Of a stretch of 64,000 nucleotides of DNA, positions 46,715-57,010 are shown piece after piece. This stretch comes from Fonsecaea monophora. Taxonomy: Eukaryota; Ascomycota; Eurotiomycetes; Chaetothyriales; Herpotrichiellaceae. Position numbers and translations under genes: made by a program. The stretch's first letter is position 1, and each line of letters opens with the position of its first letter. The notes under the pieces were generated by a model. That model was not told the DNA's origin and searched no databases. It saw only the letters and a list, made by a program, of their open reading frames with translations. The stretch spans positions 62,001-126,000 of the forward strand of contig NW_019173976.1 in NCBI RefSeq assembly GCF_001642475.1. The letters are read 5' to 3'.

Positions 46715-47852
46715 CCCGCGCAATGCACGCAGCTGCCTTCTTGGCTATTCAGTGCCTCCTGCTACAGGCCAATACATTGACCAAATGTTTGACTCGTCGC
46801 CATGGTAGGACGGATCATCGCTGGATAAAAGCCTGTTGGGCAGTCCAAGATCCCATAGGCCGGCGGGGCGTCGATGTTTGGGAATATTGGTGGTTGGACA
46901 CCTACTCGCAGCCCCAGCCTTACTCACTTTATTGTATGTAGATGGCCAGCTCGTCCCCTCGACTATAGACAGAGGAAAAAGGAATTCAACTGAATCTTAC
47001 GCATGACACCAGCCATAGCCTGCTTTATATCCCTCAGCACTGTTACCACTGTACGTCCAGCTGCAATCCACCCGCCCACGGTACCCTTGCGACCACAGTC
47101 CGCCAGAGCAAGCACCCTTCTTGACAGGATGTAGCAGATGATAGAGTTATTTTTTGGATTCTACTTCCAAAACTCAGACAGTTCAAATTATCACCGATTA
47201 CCTTAATCAGCCCAAAATTCTTAGGGTGCCACAATCACATTTGAAGTATGAACTGATTTGTATCCAATTGATTTCTCCCAAGCAGCAACCTGAGACCCTT
47301 GACAATGCCAACAGTCGCTCGCATAGCTGCAGGCCTGGCACACATCAAGTGGCGTCCATGTGGCCTTGCACAAATCTCGCTTCGATTAGACATCTTCCTG
47401 TATTCCGCTCACCAACACCAATAGTTCGCACTTGCCCAGAGAACAGGACAACTGATCACGTACTTGCCGTACGGGGGGTGTTCAGCTGGCTTGACCTGAG
47501 CTGCCGTGAAGGACATTGATTCCTTCCATGTGGCAATAGAGTAGCCGGGCATTGACATCAAGACGAGCGGCTTTGAAAGGGAGCGGCTAACCTGGCTCGC
47601 TTGGGGGCCCCAGAAACACCCCCGGACCCCAGAGAGTCCCGGCATTCTCTGGACCAACCGGTAACTCTACCTCCGCTCGAGACCGGATCGTGATGAAGCC
47701 GAGCCCTCTCATACCGACATTGTTGACGAATGCATGCCCCATACGCTGGTATATACTCAATCAATTTCATCATAGCTTTTCGAAGTCGAAGACCATAAGC
47801 TCTGCTCGCCTCAGCATTGTCGCCTACCACACTCCGATCATCGAACTTCACA
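46715..47852. other. Intergenic between SDR 1 and MFS 1
   Basis: Holds the SDR terminator and the MFS 1 promoter. A GC-rich patch near 47585-47640 includes CGGCATT at about 47640. No supported frame. Confidence 0.45.
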
Positions 47853-49585
47853 ATGGAGCTTGAAGGGCTTCATGAGAAGCAACGTCACTACAAGACGTCC
47901 ACCATCTTCCTCGTCTGCGGCGTGTCCTGGGGCGCTGCAGCCTATGGGTATTCTGCGAGCGTCATTTCGACCACTATTGCCCAGCCCACCTTCCTGAAAT
48001 ATATGGGCCTCGATGGGCCCAACTCCACTCAGCTCTTAGGGGCAGCAAATGCTCTTTTCTTCGTTGGCGGAGTTTTTGGCAGTTGCATGGTCGCAGCATT
48101 CGCGGACAAATATGGCCGCAAAGCGGTGATTGGTGGAGGGGCGGCTGTCGTTTTGGTATCCACAGCTCTACTAGCCGCATCTGTCCACATTGCCATGTTT
48201 ATTGTCTTCCGCTTCTTTGCCGGTTTCGGGTAAGTACCGTACCCTCAGCTGCAGTAGCATTTTCTTTCCCTCCGTCGCTGAACATATCCAGTGGCTACGC
48301 AGCCCTCACAGGAGTGCCCGTCTGGGTCGCAGAAATTGTGCCGCCTAAACACCGTGGTATCCTTTCAGACATCAATCCTATTTTCATCAATATCGGATAT
48401 GTATCCGCATCATGGGTCGGCGTTGGCTTCTTCTACCTCGACAATGAGAGTGCGTGGCGCGGTCCCATTGCCCTTGGGTGCTTACCGCCCTTACTTTGTT
48501 TGATCTCTCTCTGGTTCGTCCCCGAGAGCCCCCGATACCTACTACTTCAAGACCGAGCAGACGAGGCTTGGGAAATAATTCGCGACCTTCACTCGTTTCA
48601 CGGCGACGACCTTCACTCGTTTCACGGCGATGAGAGCTTCGCCCAACGCGAATTCCACGAAATGAAAACCCAAATTCTCTTCGATCGGTCACTTTCAGGG
48701 GGTTATCGCGCCATCTTTAAACGACCATCATATCGGAAGCGGGCGTTGATGACCATGGGCCTAATATTCACTTTAGTTAGCTCAGGAGTGCTGGTCATCG
48801 GAAGTAAGTTTCTCACAAGTCTTGAATCCCGCATTTACGGAAGACTAACAGAACGCTTTCTGTGCAAAGATTATTCAACCATCCTATACTCACAACTAGG
48901 CTATAACAACAAAGATCAACTATTACTCCAGGCGAGCTGGCTCATCGAATCGTTCTTGATGAACCTTGTCGCTCTACTGATTATCGATCGCCTACCACGT
49001 CCCACTCTTATCACAATAGGCTTGGCCGGCTGCGTGGTGGTAGTGTCATGCGAAGCTGCACTTGTGGCGACATACCGAGACAGTGGTAACAAGGCGGGTC
49101 TGGGCGCTTGCGTTGCGTTTTTATATATGTTCAACGTCACATATGGCTGCTTTCTGGACGGCGTCACATGGTGGTATACGGCCGAGATCTTCCCAACTCA
49201 CCTCCGTGCTCACGGCATGACGCTTAATATGGCCATGTACGCGCTGACCAACATCATCTGGCTGCAAGCTGCACCCACGGCATTCGCCAACATCGGATGG
49301 AAATACTACCTCTTCTTCATTTGCATCACAACTGTTGGCACGATCATCATCTGGTGGACTTTCCCTGATACCTTGAATAAGCCACTCGAAGAGGTCGCGC
49401 AGCTGTTTGGAGATAACGACTTGGTTGTGGCTTACCAAGATCTTGCTGGAAGAGGGAACGTGACCTTGGCTGAGGTTGAGCTCCAGGACAAAATCGCCAC
49501 CACCACGATGGATGGGAAGGAGCATATTCGAGACCATGCGAAACATGAGGAATTCGCGTCTTCTGAGGGATCGAAGGACAAGTGA
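47853..49585 (+). CDS. MFS sugar-porter-like transporter 1
   Basis: Three exons: 47853-48229, 48292-48803 and 48870-49585, in phase, giving 534 residues. About twelve helices. Motifs of the sugar-porter group: DKYGRKAVIGGGAAVV after helix 2, RFFAGFGGGYAALTGVPVWV across intron 1, PPKHRGIL, PESPRYLLLQDRADEA, VLVIGNYSTILYSQLGY across intron 2, ELFP-like AEIFPTHLRAHGM and the ending FPDTLNKPLEEVAQLFGD. The large cytosolic loop contains an exact 8-residue tandem duplication, DLHSFHGD twice, from a 24-base repeat at 48584-48631. Probably a proton-coupled uptake carrier of the plasma membrane; substrate may be a sugar, sugar acid or small cyclic compound. Tail-to-tail with BVMO 1. Confidence 0.9.
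48584..48631 (+). repeat. 24-base in-frame tandem duplication inside MFS 1
   Basis: Two adjacent copies of a 24-base unit encode DLHSFHGD DLHSFHGD; they differ only at the last base (GAC versus GAT). A recent replication-slippage event in a cytosolic loop, keeping the frame. Confidence 0.93.
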
Positions 49586-50281
49586 CTCCAATCCCACCAA
49601 CTATACAGTCGAAGCGATCGTTGGCGGCTAACTATGTGAGGGGTCAGTCGCATTCCACCACTCCGCCATCTTTCCGGGGTTATGGTCATCTGTGATGTAT
49701 GTAGGACATTTTATGTATCGAGAGCGTACATTCTGCCAGTTTGTCCTTGTTCTTGACTACATAGGAATTAGCATTGGTATCCTAACCACCATCCCACCAA
49801 GCCGTCAATTTCTGTTCGGTTAAACCAGTCAATTACGATGCTCGACAAGGATAACAGTATCGTGGGAACTACGTTGCCGATTCCCAGATCGGAAGTGTAT
49901 TTCCAAATAGATGCGTACTGAGATTTCCTAGATTTCTCTGAATCTTTCGAGTGTACGACCTACACTAGCCAACAAGGCCAGCTGTCTAAAGTAACAACAA
50001 TTCTTCCATCATGCTCTCGGCAGCATGGTTGGAAGGCCCAAAGGGAGATATGTAACTTCGGAGGCTAGGATCGCTCAAGGGAAGACTGCAATTGTCTGAA
50101 CTATCTAGAGGCAGATCCGGAGATAATGCACCTCCTGCACATGTCGAATGTCAAGATAGGAAAGCAAGGGAGTAAGAACAGTCAGTACATTTCACGACAA
50201 TGTATATTCCAAATGAACCCTCTCTACGGGAATGTGGGATTGTGGCGCATGTCTTTGTGCGCCGTGAATATCTCCTTCAAT
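49586..50281. other. Convergent intergenic region
   Basis: Between the 3' ends of MFS 1 and BVMO 1. No coding frame with support. Confidence 0.5.
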
Positions 50282-52246
50282 CTATACAACGCCAACCAGT
50301 TCCTCCGCCGTCGCCTTCACCGTGACGTCTATGTTAGTCTTCGGGATACCTTGATCCAGTTCCTCCTGGGATGGCATCGTCAGATCTTTGGCCGGTTCAC
50401 CGTCCAGCTCAAGACCGGCAAGCCGGCCATCCTTTCTCCAGGCATCCAATAGGCGGATGAAGTGAGGAGAGCCCAGGCCGTAACGGCTGGTTTTCAGCGT
50501 CTTCTCGGTAATCTGGCCCTCGTCGTTGTAGTAACTCGGCGTGCATTCGCGCAGGAAGTCTTCACGAAGCCTTCCCAACTCGATGATGGTCCGGACCCAA
50601 TCCTGCTCCGCCTGTGCGGAGGTTTCGATGGTCTTCGCGCCACGCCGCAACGCCTCTGCCACCACAAAGGCTATATGTGTTGCCTGCTCGTTGAGCATGT
50701 GCGTGAAATTGGGCGCGACGGCGGTCTGCATGATACTCATGATGAAATGGTTGGGGAAGCCGCGTGTGTAGATGCCGTGGAAGGTCTCAGGCCCGTTCTT
50801 CCAGTGCTCGCCTAGTGTGATTCCGTTGCGGCCGCGCATGGTGATGCGCATCCTCTGACTGTAATCGCTGCCAATATACTCAAAGCCAGAGGCGTAGATG
50901 ATGCAATCGACCTCGTACTCCTTACCCTTGGCGACGATGCCTTTCTCTGTGATCCGCTCGATACCCTGTCCCTCGGTGTCGACGAGATGGACATTCTCAC
51001 GGTTGAAGACCGGAAGATATTCGTTCGAGAACGTCGGCCGCTTGCACATTTGGTTGTACCACGGCTTCAGCGCAGCCGCGGTCGCCGGGTCTTTGACCAC
51101 TTCGTCGACTCTGGCACGAATGCGCTCCATCTTCTGGAAGTCGGCCATCTGCATCGCTTTGGCCAACTCTTGCGCGGCCTTGATGGGATCGGCGGCTCGC
51201 TTGCTCGCCGCGACCTTGCTGCCGGAGATGGATAGGTTGACCAGGATATCGGTCCAGCCGTCGCCGACCTCGTCTTCCTCTCCCTCCTCATGCTCACCAG
51301 ACACAATGTTGTTGAAGTTGTTCATCCGATGTTGTTGCCACCCTTTTTTGGTTAGTAGGCTTTTGGCCCAGGCTGGGTCCGTGGGACGATCGAGCCGGAT
51401 ATCAACTGATGAGGGCGTGCGCTGGAAGACATAGAGTTCCTTGGCCGACCGTGCCACGTGGGGGATGACCTGGACTCCAGTGGCTCCGGTACCAATCACG
51501 GCGACGCGTTTATCAGCGAGCTTACTGAGATTGCCTTTTGAATCGCCTCCGGTGTATGCGTAGTCCCACCGACTGGTGTGGAAGCTGTGTCCTTTGAACG
51601 AGGGAATACCGGGGACACCAGGTAGCTTAGGTTTGTGTAAGAGCCCACCAGCAGTGGTGATGAAGCGAGCGTGGATATGATCTCCTCGGTCGGTGGTCAC
51701 GTCCCATCGCTTAGTATCCTCGTTCCAGACCAGGCTCAAGGCCTCGGTGTGGAACAAGGCACGGTCGTAAAGACCGAACTTTTGGCCGATCCGTCTAGAA
51801 TGCTCGTAGAGCTCGGGCGCACGAGCATATTTCTCTGTGGCCACGTAGCCCGTCTCCTCTAGAAGTGGCATATAGATATAAGCTTCGATATCGCACGCTG
51901 CTCCAGGATATCGGTTCCAGTACCAGGTGCCGCCAAAGTCTCCAGACTTGTCGATAATCTTGATGTTTTTGATCCCGGCTTCATAGAGACGTACAGCGAG
52001 GATCATTCCACTGTAACCCGCCCCGACAATGAGGTAGTCTACCTCTTGGTCGATGGGTTCTCGCTCTAGGCGCTTACTCCATGGATCTTCTGTGTAGTGC
52101 CTGAGCGCGTCCTCTTCGACGGTGTGGTACTGAGCGAGTCCATCCCGCTTTAAACGCTTATCACGTTCCTCCCTATACTTGGCTTTCAGAGCCTCGGGAT
52201 CAAAGTCAGGCTCCTTTGGAAGAGACGGTTCTGCGATAGAGCCCAT
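50282..52246 (-). CDS. Baeyer-Villiger monooxygenase 1 (class B flavoprotein, long N-terminal form)
   Basis: 654 residues, single exon. FAD-binding GAGYSG at residues 75-80 after a charged extension of about 65 residues, then GGTWYWNRYPGAACD (105-119), the Baeyer-Villiger signature FKGHSFHTSRW (217-227, FxGxxxHxxxW) and the NADPH-binding GTGATG (252-257). The length and N-terminal extension resemble the group of cycloalkanone / cyclododecanone / phenylacetone-type enzymes. The expected reaction is NADPH- and oxygen-dependent conversion of a ketone to an ester or lactone. No targeting signal is evident. It is divergent from the Zn2Cys6 regulator across 1.9 kb that carries a palindrome with CCG and CGG triplets. 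Intronless, unlike most cluster neighbours, which may point to a separate origin. Confidence 0.93.
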   Translation of the reverse strand: MGSIAEPSLPKEPDFDPEALKAKYREERDKRLKRDGLAQYHTVEEDALRHYTEDPWSKRLEREPIDQEVDYLIVGAGYSGMILAVRLYEAGIKNIKIIDKSGDFGGTWYWNRYPGAACDIEAYIYMPLLEETGYVATEKYARAPELYEHSRRIGQKFGLYDRALFHTEALSLVWNEDTKRWDVTTDRGDHIHARFITTAGGLLHKPKLPGVPGIPSFKGHSFHTSRWDYAYTGGDSKGNLSKLADKRVAVIGTGATGVQVIPHVARSAKELYVFQRTPSSVDIRLDRPTDPAWAKSLLTKKGWQQHRMNNFNNIVSGEHEEGEEDEVGDGWTDILVNLSISGSKVAASKRAADPIKAAQELAKAMQMADFQKMERIRARVDEVVKDPATAAALKPWYNQMCKRPTFSNEYLPVFNRENVHLVDTEGQGIERITEKGIVAKGKEYEVDCIIYASGFEYIGSDYSQRMRITMRGRNGITLGEHWKNGPETFHGIYTRGFPNHFIMSIMQTAVAPNFTHMLNEQATHIAFVVAEALRRGAKTIETSAQAEQDWVRTIIELGRLREDFLRECTPSYYNDEGQITEKTLKTSRYGLGSPHFIRLLDAWRKDGRLAGLELDGEPAKDLTMPSQEELDQGIPKTNIDVTVKATAEELVGVV

Positions 52247-52666
52247 GACGGCTTGGAAAATGCACCAAGTCTAATAAAGTCAACAAAGTTCTGGAAGTCA
52301 ATAACAATCTGCAAAGCCTGTGCGGAAAAGAGTCGAAGACAGATGCGTTTTCTCTTTTTTCCCCAGGGTCTTCTTATATTGACGGGGATCCTAGATTAGC
52401 TGTCTCAGGCTTACTGTTTCGAGCCGACGATATGGAATCTGAGGGAGGAATTGGGAATTTGATCGTATGTAGCATATGGGACTGAGGCTGGTCCAAAGCC
52501 GTGAAATCCCCACTCCGTCGGCTCCAATATGGACAGGACAAATTAAAGAGCACGGGGATCCCTTCTTTCGAGGCCAATCAAATCATGCCGCTTCGTTCGG
52601 CCAAGTATGACGAATGCCGGCTCCTTAGGTAGCACTGGCGTCTCGGCAAAATCTGAAGTGCACAGC

Positions 52667-52686
52667 CGATGCCGTCCCCGGCATCG
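52667..52686. promoter_or_regulatory. Interrupted palindrome CGATGCCG-TCCC-CGGCATCG
   Basis: Perfect 8-base arms with a 4-base spacer, about 420 bases upstream of the BVMO 1 ATG. It places CCG and CGG triplets 4 bases apart in everted orientation, a layout used by many Zn2Cys6 dimers. A related but imperfect word, CGATG-TGAC-CGGCATC, lies at 58601-58616 between SDR 2 and MFS 2. Confidence 0.35.
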
Positions 52687-53817
52687 ACGTATTCGGCTGC
52701 ACCTGCAGGGATGCTAGCCGAAGGACAGTTTAACTAAAGTGGGAACCAAGGCGTGCAAGGTAAGTAGCAGAGATGATGCTGGAGGCGAAGCCATAAGAGG
52801 CCGCGCCAAACGAAACTCCACAGGCATACAGAATGGTCGATGTTTTGTAGTGCCTTCGCGGCTTCTCCTCGAGGGTCGTCGCCGTGGATCAGGAGAGACA
52901 AGTTTTCCTACTGTGCGAAGACGAAGGTTGCTAGCGTAGCCGTATCAAAGGAAGGCTATGCTGAGAGTTTTCGACCTCGTCCAAGACCCAGGAAAGGGAG
53001 ACTGAGATTCTGTAGATGTAGAAGGCAAACTCCCTTTGATAAACATGCCAAGTTTGGCATCTGATCTAAATTTGCTCTCTGAGAACCCCGGAAAGTCACT
53101 CGGCTCCGCTAAATGATTTCCTGGAGACCTGGGGAAAGGCAGTCTCGTTCGATGATCAAAGCTGGCAATAGAGCAAGAAGGGACTGATCGTCCCTGACAC
53201 CCAAGTCCAAACTCCTGTAATGGCCTCTTTGCCGTGACTCGAATGCCGGGACATCGCAATGGGATATGAGCGACTCACACCAATCACGACGACTTCATCC
53301 TGGCTTGCACAAAGCCATCAAGGGATGTGTAGCCATTTTCATAGGCGCAGGGGCTCGCTGTTGAAGTCAAGGCCGCTGCGATTGACAGGATGATCCTAGA
53401 ACCAATATCTACACGTGTGCAGACAGGTCGCGACTAAGCGGCCTGCGTGGAGGTTTGCCTTAGTAGCATCGCCGCAGGGCAATGCCCGTAAGCCTGGAGC
53501 ACATAGCAAGGCAAGGGTCCATAAAAGGGTATTCTTGATTGCCTTGGAGCATGACAATGTTGCGATTTGATGTATCCAGAGTCATGCCTTGACCGCGCAC
53601 AGGCGAGGCGTCTCCCAGTCAGATTCCTTCTGCCCGTCGCTGGAACGAGGGCAGAAGAAATTACCCGGTTCACAGCCTGGGGGACCGGATTCCCCCGTCG
53701 CCACAGGGAGGGCACATCACTCGCAAGAGGCTTGTGGAGACCCCCGGGCCCAAGGGGCCCCGGTAAGTTAGCTAGGCTCCAGTTAGGTCCCTGTGGTCCC
53801 TGTACTCCGTACAGTGT

Positions 53818-53831
53818 ACTCGGTACCGAGT
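53818..53831. repeat. Palindrome ACTCGGTACCGAGT
   Basis: Perfect 14-base palindrome inside a 32-base stretch with four GTAC words. It matches the word family of the GTAC-rich tract at 18.5-20.1 kb (GGTACCGAG, ACTCGGTACC). Confidence 0.7.
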
Positions 53832-53859
53832 ATGTCCTCTGGTGAAGTTAAAACTAACC

Positions 53860-53915
53860 ACAGGGCTTGAACCTAGCACTCTAAATAGTTAACTAAACTA
53901 CCCCGCCCCTGTAGC
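53860..53915 (-). repeat. tRNA-like remnant with A-box and B-box words
   Basis: On the minus strand TAGTTTAGTTAA (53889-53900) resembles an RNA polymerase III A box and GGTTCAAGCCC (53863-53873) a B box, in the right order. They are only about 27 bases apart start to start, too close for an intact tRNA, and no acceptor stem closes around them. A decayed tRNA or tRNA-derived short element fits best. Confidence 0.35.
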
Positions 53916-54145
53916 CCCGTGCCCCGAGTCTTGTCTCCGGACACATGCCCAGTTTCTCACGCGCGGGGTCCTCGGCAATCCAACGCGCCCATGGACTATC
54001 TTAAAGCCGGTATCCTCCTGTGACTTTCCCGAGCTACTCCAGCCACTTCTTTCTCCTCGCCGTTGTCATACCACATAGTCAATTACCGCTGTAGGGTTGC
54101 CTTTCGCTTCGCCAATGGGCAAAGTGCGGATTTCAAACCCCCAAG

Positions 54146-56567
54146 ATGAATGTGGAAATTGAAATGTCTGGTGCACCGAACCTGAATGCCGGGTCAGCTC
54201 CCCAGCCAAATCCGCAGGCGGGCAGCCGAGTGTCGCAGAAACCGGTTAGAAAAAGGGCTCGAGCGGTTTGCCTAAGATGCCATGAGAAGAAGGTCGGTCC
54301 ATCTGTCACGTGCAGACTCGGACTCTGCCCGCCCTGGTCTGATCCACTCCTCTGAGTCGTGCTGAATGGTATCGACGTTGCAGATCCGATGTGACCTAGA
54401 CATGCGATGTGGAGGAGACGAACGAGCGTGCATGAACTGTACCCAGAGTCAGAGTGAATGCAGGTATGACCCCGTTTCCGAACTGGTTCCCCGCGGTTCT
54501 GGGGGCAAGACACTTACATACCTCTTCGGCCCCTGACACTGTGCTTGGGAATCGCGCATCTAATTCCGCTTGCTCTAGACCCCGTCCCTCTCGACGAGGC
54601 TTACATGACCATCAAGCCAGCCAAAACGACCGACGCAGTCTCGCAAATCGCCAATCCCGGAGTCCCAGGGTCAATGACGCCCTTAGCAGCGTCCCGGATG
54701 AAGTCACGACGGCGACCGTCTATCAATTCCCCCCTTTGCCTCCTATTGATCAGACGAGATCAGTGGAAGGGCAGCCTTCTCAGAGCATGGTCTCGGAGTC
54801 TGCCCATCTGCCGCAATCTTCATCCCAACGCATAACACGGCCGCCTTCCTATGTCTCTGCTACCTCAAGCCACAATGATGGACCTCTCGCAGCGTCGAGT
54901 CTCCCGGTCACCAAGCATGCTTACTCGACTTCATACAGTGAAGCGAGCAATCACCCTCAAGCGAGCTATCTGGGGGAATCGGGCTATATGCCATTCCTCA
55001 ATCATGAACAACATACGTCCAGCAAGACTGGTGGTGGCCCAGTCACCATCGAAATTCGCCAGACCGTCAACCCTTTGTCTCCCGCCCTGCGAAAGTCTTA
55101 TACTGAGATCTTTATTAAACATTGCTTCACCTTCTGTCCTGTACTTGATCCTTCTCTGCTCGCGCTACCCGAGTTTGAGAACTCTCTTGCCCTTCAGCAA
55201 TCGATTGGCTTGATTGGAAGTGTCATCCAGCCTTCTCTGCTTCACGGAGATACACCCGCCGCGTACTACGAAAATGCCAGGTTGTTGATCCAAGGTGGCT
55301 ACGAGCCCAACCCACTCGCGGCTTTGATGGCTGTCATGCTTTTCTACTGGTTTGCTGCCGCCCCGCCCACCGTGATCAGCATGAACGGCGTATGGTGGTG
55401 GATAGGAGTCGCTGTTCGTCAGGCTCAGGAGCTGGGCCTGCATCGTGAATGCAACGCCGGTCAGACCTTTCGACCCGGAGAAAGTATTGGGCTACGTCAT
55501 CGAATATGGTGGACTCTATTTGTATGTAGCCTTTAATCCTGGGGTTCGAGTGATGCCTAACTTTTCAGCAGGCTAGGGAGAGACTTACCGCCATCTGTCA
55601 AGGGAGGCCGTGCATTATCAACCCGAGAGATTGTGACGTCCGTGAACCGTCACCGACCGATTTCCCTGACCCGGACGACCCCAGGGCGATGGTTTTCGTG
55701 CAATGGGTCCGACTTTGCGCCATCGTGGGTAGGGTAGGCGACCACCTTCGTCGAAATCCAAATGGGGCGCAAGTGGCCCATGAGCGTCTTGAAGAGTTGA
55801 GGAAATGGGCACAGAACCTACCCGAGTCATTGCGTTTGCCCTTTACCCGGGCCACAAGTACGGAACTAGATGCAGACCTCTATCAGCTTCACCTGCCATA
55901 CCTGTCATGCATTGCGCTCCTCCACATGAAGAAGTCGAGCCAGGCTTTGCCCAAGGCTTACACACCAGCACTTCTAGCCGCGTCGTGCACCGCACGAATC
56001 TTTGAGGAGATTCTGGTTAGAGGTTCATTACGGTTCCTCCAAGGTATGGCTGGGTGGCACATTGCGATAGCCCTAATGGCCCTGCTACACGTGCGGCAGG
56101 TCGGACGTTTACAGGAAGCGGCTGACGAGCATATCCGCGTTCTGCGAGTGGCGCTGCGAGAGTTGGCCCGACGATTTGACTCCGCCAAAATGTATGACCG
56201 GAGCATTGAGAACCTTCTCAATGCGCAGCAGAGACACAACGCGCTTCTTGACCCGCAAGAGGAGAGACCACAGCATTTCTCTGACGAGTCGCCTGTCGTT
56301 ATGAATCAGGAAGTGGATCCTGTTCTGCAGGATGAACAGCAGGATTGGTTGAAGTACTTCCCTGGCCTTCCCACCAACCTGAGCCCGTTGCTCGAGATCC
56401 TGTTGGTCAATAATCAGCCAACCCTGTTTTCGGATTTCGGCAGCGGCAATGATCTCAGCTATCTGCTCTACGACATTTTCGATAATCCTCTAGATGGCAT
56501 CAATGGCGGACCGTCTGATCATCTCGCTGGTTGGGGAATGAGCATGACCAACGGTTCATTCATTTAA
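54146..56567 (+). CDS. Zn2Cys6 transcription factor with fungal_trans domain
   Basis: Four exons: 54146-54292, 54384-54463, 54579-55521 and 55572-56567, in phase, giving 721 residues. The zinc cluster spans the first intron: Cys at residues 42, 45, 52, 65, 68 and 75 (C-x2-C-x6-C-x12-C-x2-C-x6-C) in VCLRCHEKK and IRCDLDMRCGGDERACMNC. A basic stretch KPVRKRARA precedes it. A Ser/Pro-rich linker follows, then the regulatory domain from about residue 270 (SYTEIFIKHCFTFCPVLDP, GVWWWIGVAVRQAQELGLHR, LRHRIWWTLFARERL across intron 3, QGRPCIINPRD). Exon 4 could start three bases earlier (CAGCAG acceptors), adding one Gln. Lying between the two SDR-MFS-BVMO sets, it is the likely pathway-specific regulator. 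Confidence 0.9.
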
Positions 56568-57010
56568 CTTGGATGACTCCTGGCATTGGTCCATTGAAAA
56601 GAGACGAAAGAAACGAGTCGATTCGGAGGCCACTCTCGAACTCGACGCAATTATTGTCGTGTTAGAAACCACAATTTTTGTCGCCTCTGTTCAGCATTGA
56701 ATCTTCTCCGAAGCTCTTCTTCCGCTGCCACACATGCACCGTGAACTCCACGGAACGGTCAGAGAATTGCTGCCACACAGAGCGCAAGGACGGAGGGGCT
56801 TTGTTGACCTCGTCTACCTTAGCCTAACCTAGAAAAGCCTCACGCTCCTCACGTGCAGCGGTCACTAGCTATGCATGTCCACCGCTCAGGGAAAGTCTTG
56901 GATTTTATTTGAGATGTCTGCGGCGTGGTGCTTGGACGCATGACTATTTCGTGGTTATGTATGTCACTGAAACCAACATCACACCACGACCGCACCACGA
57001 CCCAACTCCC
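56568..57010. other. Convergent intergenic region
   Basis: Between the 3' ends of the regulator and SDR 2; no coding frame. Confidence 0.5.

Larger units (their letters stand above)
52247..54145. promoter_or_regulatory. Divergent intergenic region, BVMO 1 and Zn2Cys6 regulator
   Basis: 1.9 kb with no supported gene. It carries both promoters, the palindrome at 52667-52686, a GTAC-rich stretch (53800-53831) and a tRNA-like remnant (53860-53915). Confidence 0.55.
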
